The notes below the pieces were generated by a model. It was not told where the DNA came from. It saw only the letters and a program-made list of their open reading frames with translations, and did no database searches. Positions 34,201 to 38,200 of a stretch of DNA of 64,000 nucleotides are shown here, in pieces (position 1 is the stretch's first letter; each line of letters opens with the position of its first letter). The position numbers were made by a program, and so were the translations under genes. This DNA comes from Proteles cristata cristata (taxonomy: Eukaryota > Chordata > Mammalia > Carnivora > Hyaenidae). The stretch is taken from assembly GCA_017311185.1 (NCBI GenBank), contig JAESUZ010001717.1, positions 434,001-498,000 of the forward strand, written 5' to 3'.

Positions 34201-34360
34201 CCGCCCTTTTGCTTGCGTTGCAGATGTGTACTTCATCGCCACTTTGTCGTTCTTGTGGAAGGTGTCCGTCATCACTCTGGTCAGCTGCCTCCCCCTGTAC
34301 GTTCTCAAGTACCTGCGCAGACGGTTCTCCCCGCCCAGCTACTCGAAGCTCACGTCGTAG
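4072..34360 (+). CDS. ATP9A: ATP9A, phospholipid-transporting P4-ATPase, C-terminal half (14 exons)
   Basis: Coding exons are 4072-4233, 12704-12796, 13856-13939, 15433-15603, 17916-18014, 20331-20420, 20531-20675, 21435-21499, 22810-22965, 26488-26552, 27706-27814, 30048-30105, 32516-32719 and 34224-34360. All introns are GT-AG and the exons sum to 1638 nt (545 residues plus stop). Counted back from 1047 residues, the first codon here is residue 503. The product nearly matches mammalian ATP9A as I remember it. Visible marks are the N-domain KGAD, the P-domain TGDK and GDGGND, and six C-terminal membrane segments. The phosphorylation loop (DKTGT) and actuator domain lie in exons left of the window. 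ATP9A is a Neo1-like P4-ATPase of early/recycling endosomes and trans-Golgi, reported to work without a CDC50 subunit and linked to endosomal recycling. ATP9B is the close paralogue; residues such as the VALVQWTES start and [10 protein letters not shown] end favour ATP9A. These are probably exons 15-28 of 28. Confidence 0.96.
4530..6190 (-). mobile_element. Old L1 3' region remnant, split by a SINE
   Basis: The + strand reads as the antisense of an ancient L1 3' end: CACTTCTGTTTCAGAACG, the passage on the Prelude of 3' UTR text ACATTTGGGTTGTTTCCACC, GAGTTGCTGGGTCCATTG and CTTCCACCAGCAACGCAG. It is interrupted at 4852-5069 by a younger CAN-SINE. Boundaries are approximate and the part after 5500 is assigned by similarity of style only. 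Confidence 0.65.
4852..5069 (+). mobile_element. CAN-SINE, younger subfamily, only sense copy in the gene
   Basis: Full-length head to A-tail with GACTTTCGCTTAGGTCATG and TTTCAGTCTGT. It is flanked by 16-bp target-site duplications AATATTGTCCAGGTCC at 4836-4851 and 5070-5085, inside an older L1. Confidence 0.95.
6190..7310 (-). mobile_element. Probable ancient L1 remnant around a SINE
   Basis: T-rich text with GATTCATCCATGTTTTTTAG, TTGTGCATATTTCTATTC and GAATCTGCCCGGAGG resembles antisense ancient L1 3' UTR. It is split by the CAN-SINE at 6561-6769. Boundaries and subfamily are uncertain. Confidence 0.45.
6561..6769 (-). mobile_element. CAN-SINE, common type
   Basis: Antisense copy from AATGTTTATTTATTTTGAG through CTGAGCTGTCAGCACAGAG to the head CACCCAGGCGCCCC. 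Carries the common-type form GACCTGAGCCGAAGTCGG. Confidence 0.95.
7690..7870 (-). mobile_element. MIR-like SINE fossil
   Basis: Antisense MIR pattern: GAAAGTGGAAGTGCAGAGAG, CCAAGTCCACACAGCTGGG and TGATGAACCCCAGGTG, then GGGCTCTTTAACCACC. Confidence 0.6.
7930..8260. mobile_element. Probable LTR-type fossil
   Basis: CTTGGTGGCATAAAGCCACA, TCTCATGGAGTCTGTGGGCC and CTGCTGAGTCAGC-like text resemble mammalian MaLR-type LTR fossils. Similar text recurs at 12870-13110 and 62900-63100. It includes a perfect 15-bp tandem duplication (8178-8207). Confidence 0.35.
8842..9061 (-). mobile_element. CAN-SINE, younger subfamily
   Basis: Antisense, with GAGTCACAGACTCTGAAAC and ACTAAGCGAAAGTCGGAC. Target-site duplication TACACATCCT at 8832-8841 and 9062-9071. 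Confidence 0.95.
9206..9418 (-). mobile_element. CAN-SINE, younger subfamily, nested in another SINE
   Basis: Antisense younger-type copy with 14-bp duplication CAACATTAATTCAT at 9192-9205 and 9419-9432. The duplicated sequence is the tail region of the older SINE that continues at 9433-9619. Confidence 0.95.
9433..9619 (-). mobile_element. CAN-SINE, common type, host of a nested insertion
   Basis: Antisense body GAGAGACAGAGACAGAGTGG through GAGCTGTCAGCACAGAGC to the head ACCAAGGCGCCCC. Its A-tail (T-strand) is separated from it by the younger SINE at 9206-9418. Confidence 0.9.
9640..10190. other. AT-rich intronic stretch, unassigned
   Basis: No exon, no recognisable young repeat. Text such as CACATATGCGAGTGTAAATA may derive from an old LINE, but I cannot place it. 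Confidence 0.4.
10220..10400 (+). mobile_element. MER5A-like hAT fossil
   Basis: CAGCTGTTCTCGCCCTGAGG, GGGGGACATTCGGAAAAG and GAGACATTTTGGTCGTCACC follow the MER5A order in the sense direction. Confidence 0.6.
10470..11500 (+). other. GC-rich intronic stretch without recognised elements
   Basis: No ATP9A exon and no clear interspersed repeat. Several overlapping open frames on both strands are explained by GC content. Confidence 0.6.
11530..11715 (-). mobile_element. MER5A-like hAT fossil
   Basis: TGTGACAACCGCAAAAGTTT then CCAGACACTGC and CTGAGAACCGCTG read as antisense MER5A, including the inverted-repeat end. Confidence 0.6.
11860..11990 (-). mobile_element. MIR-like SINE fossil
   Basis: Antisense MIR pattern: AACGGGTGGGAGCGCTGAGG, TGCAGAGAAAAGAAG, GTGCACACGGCCAAAAGC. 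Confidence 0.5.
12100..12310 (+). mobile_element. MER5A-like hAT fossil
   Basis: AGCAGTTCTCAGCGAAGGC, GTCTGGAGACATTTGGGTCG, CTCTAGTGGGGACAG and AGTGCACAGGCCAGCCCC follow MER5A in the sense direction. Confidence 0.65.
12704..12796 (+). CDS. ATP9A: ATP9A exon encoding residues ~557-587 (N domain, KGAD)
   Basis: Exon of 93 nt, phase 0, preceded by a C-rich tract ending CCCCCCAG and followed by GTAAGC. It encodes [18 protein letters not shown] and then [13 protein letters not shown]. The KGAD segment is the conserved ATP-binding KGA motif of the P-type N domain. It lies after an 8.5-kb intron full of repeats. Confidence 0.95.
12870..13110. mobile_element. Probable LTR-type fossil
   Basis: GTGGCTGCGTAACACGTTGC, AAACCTAGCAGCTTGGGAC and CATCTGAAGGCTCAAGCGGG match the wording of a common mammalian MaLR-type repeat. 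Lies in the intron directly after exon 12704-12796. Confidence 0.45.
13856..13939 (+). CDS. ATP9A: ATP9A exon encoding residues ~588-615 (N domain)
   Basis: Exon of 84 nt, phase 0, acceptor CTTTTCAG and donor GTAAGT. It encodes [17 protein letters not shown] followed by [11 protein letters not shown]. The EGLRVL stretch matches the conserved EGLRTL-type element at the end of the P4-ATPase nucleotide-binding domain. Confidence 0.95.
14030..14450 (+). mobile_element. L2 LINE fossil (3' end)
   Basis: CACAGGGCCTTTGCACTTGC, CTGCCCAGAACTCCCTTCC, AAGAAGCCTTCCCGGACTCC and a terminal TGGCACGTAGTACACC then AATGAATCA follow the L2 3' end in order. Confidence 0.7.
14827..14966 (-). mobile_element. CAN-SINE with internal deletion
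   Basis: Head (CCTAAGCGAAAGTCAGACGC, ACTAAGCCACCCAGGCGCCC) and a short AATGTTTA tail are present, but the CT-rich body is missing. Flanked by TTGATTTTC at 14818-14826 and 14969-14977, so the deletion probably occurred before or after an otherwise normal insertion. Confidence 0.85.
15160..15265 (-). mobile_element. MIR-like SINE fossil
   Basis: GGAAGAAAACAGCTAAGGC, TCAGATAAATTGAGCAACTT and GTTGCACAGCCAGCGAAG read as antisense MIR. Confidence 0.6.
15433..15603 (+). CDS. ATP9A: ATP9A exon encoding residues ~616-672 (N/P domain junction)
   Basis: Exon of 171 nt, phase 0, acceptor CCCCAG and donor GTAGGG. It encodes [13 protein letters not shown] through [15 protein letters not shown] to ETLRNAGIK. 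The TGVEDQLQ element is the P4-ATPase version of the P-domain GxEDxLQ motif and leads into the hinge. The local sequence is GC- and CpG-rich, unlike the surrounding intron. Confidence 0.95.
15640..17050 (+). other. GC-rich intronic stretch without recognised elements
   Basis: No exon and no clear repeat. CpG-rich in parts (16170-16520). Long overlapping open frames on both strands have no support as genes. Confidence 0.6.
17070..17185 (+). mobile_element. MIR-like SINE fossil
   Basis: CTGGGTTGGAATCTGGTTTC, GGCCAGTGGCTTGACTTC and CACCGTTTCCTGCCTTATAA follow MIR in the sense direction. Confidence 0.55.
17916..18014 (+). CDS. ATP9A: ATP9A exon encoding residues ~673-705 (P domain, TGDK)
   Basis: Exon of 99 nt, phase 0. 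It encodes [18 protein letters not shown] through QDIHVFRL. The TGDK motif is the invariant hinge/Mg-site element of P-type ATPases and is intact here. The donor GTACAG is weaker than the usual GTRAGT. Confidence 0.95.
18690..19400. mobile_element. Tigger-like DNA transposon fossil
   Basis: CACATATAAAGCAAGGTTAT, GTATCGATGGACAAGAATAT, CAGAGGTGCACAGGAACCTG and GTTCACAGTGACTTTCTAGA match the wording of Tigger-family repeats as I remember them. The upstream part (from 18720) fits the same element. Limits uncertain. Confidence 0.45.
19440..19640 (+). mobile_element. hAT-type DNA transposon fossil
   Basis: TTTGTAAATAAAGTTTTATT, TGTTTGTTTACATATTGCCT, GTGGCTGCTTTGATGC and CAGCAGAGCTGAGTCG belong to a common hAT-family repeat. 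A second copy lies in the opposite orientation at 58085-58305. Exact family name not assigned. Confidence 0.6.
19730..19865 (+). mobile_element. MIR-like SINE fossil (3' part)
   Basis: TGTAGGGTTGCTGTGAGAAG, AAAAGCGCTTAGCACAGTGC and CTGGCGCTCCATGAAAGTAC match the MIR 3' half. Confidence 0.6.
20019..20226 (-). mobile_element. CAN-SINE close to an ATP9A acceptor
   Basis: Antisense common-type copy. Exact 13-bp target-site duplication GGGTGGCCACTGT at 20006-20018 and 20227-20239. It ends 104 bases before exon 20331-20420, so the exon's branch-point region is native sequence. Confidence 0.95.
20331..20420 (+). CDS. ATP9A: ATP9A exon encoding residues ~706-735 (P domain)
   Basis: Exon of 90 nt, phase 0, acceptor TTCCCTTGCAG and donor GTGGGT. 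It encodes [17 protein letters not shown] then [13 protein letters not shown]. From memory the human exon starts VTNRGEAH, so this exon shows a couple of conservative changes. A SINE (20019-20226) ends only 104 bases upstream. Confidence 0.94.
20531..20675 (+). CDS. ATP9A: ATP9A exon encoding residues ~736-783 (P domain)
   Basis: Exon of 145 nt, from phase 0 to phase 1 (one base of a split Gly codon at the 3' end), after a 110-bp intron, the shortest in the window. It encodes [18 protein letters not shown] through [15 protein letters not shown] to GKLTCAV. The CCRCxPTQKA stretch is the conserved P-domain element with the Lys that contacts the aspartyl-phosphate site. Confidence 0.95.
21435..21499 (+). 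CDS. ATP9A: ATP9A exon encoding residues ~784-805 (GDGGND motif)
   Basis: Exon of 65 nt beginning with two bases that complete the split Gly codon, acceptor CCCGCAG and donor GTGAGT. With the previous exon it makes [10 protein letters not shown], the Mg-coordinating GDGxND motif of the P domain, followed by [12 protein letters not shown]. All catalytic residues of the motif are intact. Confidence 0.95.
22000..22800 (+). other. Repeat-free intronic stretch before exon 22810
   Basis: No interspersed repeat recognised. Contains an imperfect inverted motif CTTTGATTAATGCACAAAG (22345-22363) resembling paired TCF/LEF-like sites. Function unknown. Confidence 0.4.
22810..22965 (+). CDS. ATP9A: ATP9A exon encoding residues ~806-857 (P domain to M5 stalk)
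   Basis: Exon of 156 nt, phase 0, acceptor GGATTTTAG and donor GTGGGC. It encodes [18 protein letters not shown], then [17 protein letters not shown], then [17 protein letters not shown]. The [12 protein letters not shown] segment is the conserved linker from the P domain into membrane helix M5, whose start (SQFVIHRSL) is also encoded here. Confidence 0.95.
23335..23465 (-). mobile_element. MIR-like SINE fossil
   Basis: CACCACGCAGGGGCTCATGC, TCCTCACGGTAGCCTGCGCC, CATTTTACGGATGGGGAGCC and TGAGGCTCCGGGAGGG fit antisense MIR. Confidence 0.6.
23930..24110 (+). mobile_element. MIR-like SINE fossil
   Basis: GACTTTGACAAAGTCATATG, CCTCAGTTTTCCATTTGTG and ATTGGGCTGATAAGATGC follow MIR in the sense direction. 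Confidence 0.55.
24289..24510 (-). mobile_element. CAN-SINE, common type
   Basis: Antisense: T-run, GAGAGAGAGAGACAGAGC, GCAGGCTCCAGGCTCTGAG, head GAGCCACCCAGGCGCCCC. Confidence 0.93.
24626..24835 (-). mobile_element. Older CAN-SINE with 20-bp duplication
   Basis: Antisense older type (GAATCCCAAGCAGGCTCTGC, CAAGATCTTGTCAGATGC). Flanked by an exact 20-bp duplication starting TCAGACCACATC at 24606-24625 and 24836-24855. The usual CCCAGGCGCCCC head end is missing. Confidence 0.88.
25110..25167 (+). mobile_element. 58-bp L1 3'-end insertion with target-site duplication
   Basis: A short 3'-terminal fragment (CCAATTTGACAATAAACTAT then TTGTAAAATAAA and an A-rich tail with AAAAG interruptions) lies between two exact 15-bp copies AGAACTGCACTTTGA at 25095-25109 and 25168-25182. 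It looks like extreme 5' truncation of an L1 insertion. Confidence 0.85.
26020..26115 (+). mobile_element. MIR-like SINE fossil
   Basis: GGGCTCTGCAGACAGAGCTG, GGGCTTGAGCCCCGCC and CCCATCTGTGGAATGCAGG fit MIR in the sense direction. Confidence 0.45.
26200..26385 (+). mobile_element. MIR SINE fossil, well preserved
   Basis: GGCTCTATCACTTGGGAGCT, GGGCAAGTCACTTAACCTCT, CTGTGCCTTACTCATC and GAGGTGGTTGTAGTTGTTAA follow the MIR consensus closely. It ends about 100 bases before exon 26488-26552. Confidence 0.8.
26488..26552 (+). CDS. ATP9A: ATP9A exon encoding residues ~858-879 (M5/M6)
   Basis: Exon of 65 nt, from phase 0 to phase 2, acceptor GGCACAG and donor GTAAGG. It encodes [20 protein letters not shown] and the first two bases of a split Gly codon. 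The product is hydrophobic and spans the end of M5, the short lumenal turn and the start of M6. Confidence 0.94.
27240..27645 (+). mobile_element. L2 LINE fossil (3' end)
   Basis: CAGGACCTTTGCATGTGCTG, CTTGCTGCCTGGGATGTTC, TTAGCACTTACCTGCAGC and GTGAGCAGTTGCTGAATGAA follow the L2 3' end in order. It ends about 60 bases before exon 27706. Confidence 0.75.
27706..27814 (+). CDS. ATP9A: ATP9A exon encoding residues ~879-915 (M6), weak donor
   Basis: Exon of 109 nt completing a split Gly codon, acceptor CCACTAG. It encodes [19 protein letters not shown] then [31 protein letters not shown] is membrane helix M6. The donor is CAAG|GTCCAC, with none of the consensus bases at +3 to +6. It is still placed here because only this junction gives the conserved DLLK-GRPLSYK product. 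A pyrimidine minisatellite starts about 9 bases into the intron, and I see no alternative GT for about 1.5 kb downstream. Confidence 0.9.
27823..29340 (+). repeat. Polypyrimidine minisatellite in ATP9A intron
   Basis: About 1.5 kb made almost wholly of C and T, with one A per unit. Units of roughly 27-33 bp contain CTTCCCTCCCTCATCCCTT and CCCTCCTCCTCC segments with internal small gains and losses; I count about 47 CATCC marks. G occurs only in rare unit variants (CCCGCCCTC near 28627 and 28869). The opposite strand has GGGG-AA-GGG-ATGA-GGG-A-GGG in many units, a quadruplex motif. Stop codons need purines, so all three + frames look open by composition alone. It starts about 9 bases after the splice donor of exon 27706-27814. 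Confidence 0.95.
29571..29594. repeat. Alternating purine-pyrimidine run (CG/TG)
   Basis: Unbroken CG(TG)6(CG)n-type alternation ending CGCGCGCGCATG. Z-DNA prone simple repeat in an intron. Confidence 0.8.
29705..29917 (-). mobile_element. CAN-SINE, common type
   Basis: Antisense full-length copy with GAGCTGTCAGCACAGAGCCC and head GAGCCACCCGGGCGCCCC. It ends 130 bases before exon 30048-30105. Confidence 0.95.
30048..30105 (+). CDS. ATP9A: ATP9A exon encoding residues ~916-934 (M7 start)
   Basis: Exon of 58 nt, from phase 0 to phase 1, acceptor CTCGTTCAG and donor GTGAGG. It encodes [19 protein letters not shown] and one base of a split Gly codon. It covers the cytosolic loop after M6 and the first part of M7. 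From memory the human protein has Ile where this has Thr in FLTW. Confidence 0.94.
30110..31145 (+). other. Intronic stretch without recognised elements
   Basis: No exon or young repeat. Contains a Z-prone alternating TG/CG/CA run at 31080-31111 with a central TGTGCGCACA palindrome. Confidence 0.5.
31159..31377 (-). mobile_element. CAN-SINE, younger subfamily
   Basis: Antisense, with CACAGACTGAAACAGGC, GAGCTGGCAGTCAGCAC and CCAAGCGAAAGTCGGACGC. Duplication AAGATTTACCATC at 31146-31158 and 31378-31390. It sits at the 3' end of an L1 (31391 onward). Confidence 0.95.
31391..31860 (-). mobile_element. Carnivore L1 3' UTR fragment
   Basis: The + strand reads the antisense of a carnivore L1 3' end: GAGTTAGTTAGCATCTAGCG, CCACATATGAGTGAGGTCAT, GATATTTGTCTTTCTCTTG, TTGCAAACGGCAAGATCTC and GCAATACTCCATGGTATG. 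Truncated, no ORF2 present. Confidence 0.85.
32185..32270 (+). repeat. Pyrimidine-rich simple tract in intron
   Basis: Run of C and T (TTCCGCCTTCCATCCCTCCC and similar) with few purines. Intronic low-complexity sequence. Confidence 0.7.
32516..32719 (+). CDS. ATP9A: ATP9A exon encoding residues ~935-1002 (M7-M9)
   Basis: Exon of 204 nt (two bases completing a Gly codon, 67 full codons, one base of an Asp codon), acceptor CTTCGCAG and donor GTAAGA. It encodes [15 protein letters not shown] (end of M7), [20 protein letters not shown] (M8) and [19 protein letters not shown] (M9), ending VFLHEFI. The exon is GC-rich and open on both strands, so the antisense reading frames here are shadows. Confidence 0.95.
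32903..33172 (-). mobile_element. CAN-SINE, younger subfamily
   Basis: Antisense, with long TTTTG-rich tail side and body GAGTCACAGACTGAAACAGG, head ACTAAGCCAGCCAGGCGCCC. Duplication GGAGTGTTTCCT at 32891-32902 and 33173-33184. Confidence 0.93.
33185..34223 (+). other. Last ATP9A intron, GC-rich
   Basis: No exon or recognisable repeat. CpG-rich around 33540-33860 and 34010-34130. Open frames on both strands reflect composition. Confidence 0.55.
34224..34360 (+). CDS. ATP9A: ATP9A terminal coding exon, residues ~1003-1047 and stop
   Basis: Acceptor TTGCGTTGCAG. Two bases complete the split Asp codon, then [20 protein letters not shown] (M10), [20 protein letters not shown] and KLTS, with TAG at 34358-34360. 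The basic LRRR just after M10 fits a cytosolic C-terminal tail. The exon continues into the 3' UTR. Confidence 0.95.
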
Positions 34361-34585
34361 GCGTGCGCGGGCCGAGGGTGCCACGGCCTCCGCGCCCTCC
34401 CGGTGGACCGAGCTCAAGCTGCGTTTCTATTAACCGCCACCCGTGGACCTTGCAGTAATGGCTGACACGTGCCGTCGGGACGCGAAGCGGCCGAACGTGC
34501 AGAGCCCTGAGGCTGGACACGCGGGGGAGGCTCCTGGGACGCGCCGCCGGCTGCTCGAGCCCCCGGGGACTCCGCCTCGAGTGAC

Positions 34586-34593
34586 TGTACATA
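34586..34593 (+). promoter_or_regulatory. Pumilio response element (UGUACAUA) in ATP9A 3' UTR
   Basis: TGTACATA on the mRNA strand fits the UGUANAUA consensus of PUM1/PUM2, 226 nt after the stop codon. Sequence match only. Confidence 0.5.
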
Positions 34594-36098
34594 CGTGAAA
34601 GCCGGTGGCTCAGCTAACAGGTTTATACGTGGGTCACCGTGCGAGCCTCCGGCGGCTTGGATGTTGGTGTCGTGTGATGAAAGTTCCTCTCCGGTTGCAG
34701 ATCGTAGGAGGGTTCGTTTGCGGTTTTGTTTCAAACAGTCCTAATGTGTGTGCACCCCTCACGTCTCTCTCGCTCTTAAAAACTGGTTGCAGGGAAATGT
34801 AGAGCTCTTGGTGTGCAGGTTTGCGGGGGGCAGCGACCATGACTTTGGTAGAAAGTAATCCGGACCGTGATCGCACGGTGGAAAAGCCAGCTCGCCGGAG
34901 CCGCGCCCCCACCCCGCCTACCCACCCCGGGACGACGCAGGGCAGACCAGGGGAGGGCGAGCGAGCCGTGAATCCGCCCTGGCCACCGGCACCGGGTCCC
35001 GCTTCCACAGCGCTGGAGTTCGCGCCACCTGCCACCTCGTAAAAGCGTTTCAAAGGTGCGGTCCTGCTGCCCGGGACCTGGTAACCATGACCCGGCCTGT
35101 GGCCGGCTGAGGACGCCCCCGGGCGTTTTCGGCAGTTGTTTTAGCAGGAAGCGTGCGGCCGGCCGCTCCTAACCGTGTCGGCAGAGTGATAAGGGACTTC
35201 GCTAATTCTTTCGACGACGTAGCATGTGGGGCTCAGGCCTCCCGAGTCCGGGGTGCAGGGTCAGGGCTGGGGGCTCTCGGCTTCCACGGAAGTCTGGTTC
35301 CCATTACGAGGATGGAAGGACTAAGGCAGAGGCATCTGAACCACGTGGCCCTTCGCCGGTGGCAGGAGGAGGCGCAGGCCGCCAGCTCTGGGGTCTGGGC
35401 TCCGTTCCGCTGCCTCCCGGTCTCCCCGGGGAGCTTTGCCGAAAGGCCGCCCGCGGCAGAGGTCCCCTCCCCCACCAGGATGGGGCACAGGCGCCTGTGT
35501 TTCCCATAAAGCTGTGGCTTCTCTTTTCGGAGGAGGAAGGGGGTTTTCAGGCACTGGGCGCGGCAGGGCAGGGCATTCTTGGGTTTTCAAGTCACTTGGC
35601 ACAGCGGCCGCGTACGCGTGCGTCAGGGTTAAGTCGGTAGGTCTTCCAGAGCCGACCGTTGGCGATCTTGGATTCGTGGTTCATTCCTTCAGCACGACGC
35701 TTCCTGCGTGTGCTCCGGCGGTGCGAGCTCCGGCCCGGCCGCTCCGCCCGCTGCCCGTGGGCAGCCTGCTCCGGGGCATTGGGGTGGAGGGGCGGCTGCT
35801 CCTGGTCTTGGGAGCACTCTCCAGATGCTCACGTGTTTATGTTGCCCTTTTAAAACCTTATAAAATGATGCTACATTTCGGGCACTGGTAACCTGGCTAT
35901 GTCGGCATTGCTTCTGTGTTCAGGTTCTGCATTTTTGCAGTATTTCTGCCTTTCTGTTCCAGCCGGTCTCTGCCACCCCGGAAAGATCTACGGGGAATAT
36001 AGGTTGCAGTGAATGCATGGTTATTTAGGAATAGGACCTTTCAATCCGAAAGACTGAACGGGCCTGACCTCTTCTTGAGGGATGTTAGGTCGTTTCAA

Positions 36099-36122
36099 GG
36101 GGAGGGGAGGGGGAGCGTCGGG
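36099..36122 (+). other. Quadruplex-capable G-rich tract in 3' UTR
   Basis: G4-A-G4-A-G5, a six-base loop, then GGG, on the mRNA strand. It satisfies the G3+N1-7 pattern. Confidence 0.65.
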
Positions 36123-36324
36123 CTCAGGGTTTCACACTTCGGTCTGTCTTCTTGGAAGTCCGGTTATAAATCTTAAGTCTCATTCTGACCTGAGTTTGCA
36201 AACCCTGAACCTGGCCTTGATCACAGAGACAGTAGTGGCCATCCTGCAGGTGCGTCTTGGCTGACGCACTGTTAGGAAATTTTGGACGTTCCAGCAGATA
36301 CAGGGAGATGGTCCCTTGGTCCGT

Positions 36325-36349
36325 CCCCCCCACCCCCACCCCCACCCCC
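36325..36349 (+). other. C-rich tract C7-A-C5-A-C5-A-C5 in 3' UTR
   Basis: Four C-runs separated by single A. It could bind PCBP/hnRNP K proteins in RNA. Its reverse complement matches the G-rich tract at 37606-37625 over 20 bases. Confidence 0.85.
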
Positions 36350-37024
36350 GTCAACTCCTAAGTTCGATCCAGGTGTGTGAGCTGACTGCTGAGGTCAATG
36401 CCTGAGATACCAGCTGGCCTCTCACAGGGAAGAAAGCCGCTCAGAGAGGCTGAAGCCGCCACCCCTGGAAGTTGGGGGGTGCTTGTCTGTGCCATCGCAA
36501 ACCTTGCTCCCTCATCCCGGCCGCACTCCGGTGCAGGCGGTCAAGGGCCAGGGGACCGAAACCGCAGGTGGAGCCCACACCCCCCTCAGCGGAGCCGCAC
36601 CGTCGCAGGCAGCCTGCTCGCACCACCTGCGGCGCCCTCGGTGCCCAGGAATGCACGTGCTTCTCAAACGCGGGAACCCCAAAGGGCAGGAGCCGCAAGT
36701 GGGTCGAGGGTACAGGACCCTTACTTACCTGCCCATGTCGGACAGCCCCACCCGCGGACCGGTGTTCACGTGAGTTTTCTCCGTTGTGGGGAAGACAAAG
36801 AAACAGGGCCTCCTGTGCTCATAGACCTTGAGCATAAGGATCCCGTTGACCTTGTTCTCGGTTTACCAATCTGGAAAGAATTTAGGAAGCACCACTGACC
36901 CTTCCCCTCACCTTGGACCTCAGGGGGACCGAAGTCTCTCGCAGCCAATTTACTTTGAGGCCGGAGGCCCCACGGCACGCAATCAGTGCTATTCAAACCT
37001 TTGTCCTTAAAGTAAAAATTACAA

Positions 37025-37046
37025 CCCCCACCCCCCGCCCCCCGCC
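37025..37046 (+). other. C-rich tract with G interruptions in 3' UTR
   Basis: C5-A-C6-G-C6-G-CC. Bases 37029-37046 are exactly complementary to 37275-37292. Confidence 0.85.
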
Positions 37047-37272
37047 ACCACTAGGTATTTCTGTCACGTAAGCACTTTTGTTATTTTATGATTATTTTTG
37101 CTCCATTTTTTGGTGACGGTTGTACGTGCCTGAGCATCATGGGATCCATTCGGTTTCTCCCCTCCCCGCTCCTTCCTTCCTCTACGAAAATGACCAGACA
37201 AGCATCTCCCATTTCAGTAATTTCTGAAGCCTGACAGCTTGGAGGATGCGCATGCATGTTGCCTGTGGTGCT

Positions 37273-37292
37273 GGGGCGGGGGGCGGGGGGTG
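37273..37292 (+). other. G-rich tract G4-C-G6-C-G6, quadruplex-capable, in 3' UTR
   Basis: Three long G-runs with single-C loops, able to supply four GGG tracts. Bases 37275-37292 are also the exact complement of the C-rich tract at 37029-37046. Confidence 0.8.
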
Positions 37293-37605
37293 TCCTGGCC
37301 GCACCGATTCTGGCTGGTGGGGGCCGTGAACTTGGCCACGGAGCACAGGAGGGGCATCCCCGGGAGCATCTTGACATTGGAGCAAACCACCTGTTCGCGG
37401 GCGGCTGCAGCCTCCCTGCCTCGGTGGCGGTGAACCCCAGTACCCGCGTCTGCTCACCTTTCCTCGGTGTGTTCTCGGCCGAAAGCTTAGGTCACGCTGA
37501 CAACTTTTGAATGTATTTTGAGTTCTGTGCTCTTTGGAAATCGACACAGTAATGCCTCTTCTCCTTTTCCAGATTTTTGCTTTTATACTTTGTTTTGTTT
37601 TTACT

Positions 37606-37629
37606 GGGGTGGGGGTGGGGGTGGGAGGG
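37606..37629 (+). other. G-rich tract G4-T-G5-T-G5-T-G3-A-G3, strong quadruplex motif in 3' UTR
   Basis: Five G-runs with one-base loops on the mRNA strand, a near-ideal G-quadruplex motif. The first 20 bases are complementary to the C-rich tract at 36325-36349. Confidence 0.85.
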
Positions 37630-37874
37630 CCCTCACGCCTTTACGGGGCAGCATTTTAAGCCTTTTTGCCAAAATCTCCGATGGGACCTATGCCTGCTTC
37701 CACTCCATCCTCTTGAAGGAGAACACCTCTCAGCTGTTTTTAATCTTTTTTGTGTGTTTAAGTGTGTGTGTGTGTGTGTGAGTGTGACCTCGAGTTTTTC
37801 TTTATGAGATACTTGATTTGCAGCAAAATCCCGTTATTCCCGGCTTCGCTGTCGTTTAAAAAAACAAGGAGCTT

Positions 37875-37882
37875 TGTAAATA
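37875..37882 (+). promoter_or_regulatory. Pumilio response element (UGUAAAUA) in ATP9A 3' UTR
   Basis: TGTAAATA on the mRNA strand is an optimal UGUANAUA match in an AU-rich setting (followed by TAACATTTTATTT), the type of context in which such elements are accessible. Confidence 0.55.
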
Positions 37883-38175
37883 TAACATTTTATTTCTCCT
37901 CCCTTCCTTTCATGTAAAGCCTTTTGCTCTGTATACTGATGGGGAAGTATTTCCATTAGTGATGTTCATTTCATCCTGGGATAAACGCGTATTCCGGTTT
38001 CGAATGGAACTGGGAGGCACACCACCGCGCGAGCCGCGCCCCTGGGACGTCCCCTCGCTCCGCGGCGTCTGCTCCGCCACAGCGCTGGACCTGCAGAGCC
38101 CCTTCCCCGTCACCGCGTGCCGGGCGGCGCCGTCTGCCATCGTCACCGGCCAGCGTCCGTGAATGCCGCGTTTGT

Positions 38176-38200
38176 GGGGAGGGGGGCGGGTGGGGTGGGG
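38176..38200 (+). other. Quadruplex-capable G-rich tract near 3' end of UTR
   Basis: G4-A-G6-C-G3-T-G4-T-G4 on the mRNA strand, about 300 nt before the polyadenylation signal and directly before the first ATTAGCAG motif. Confidence 0.75.
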
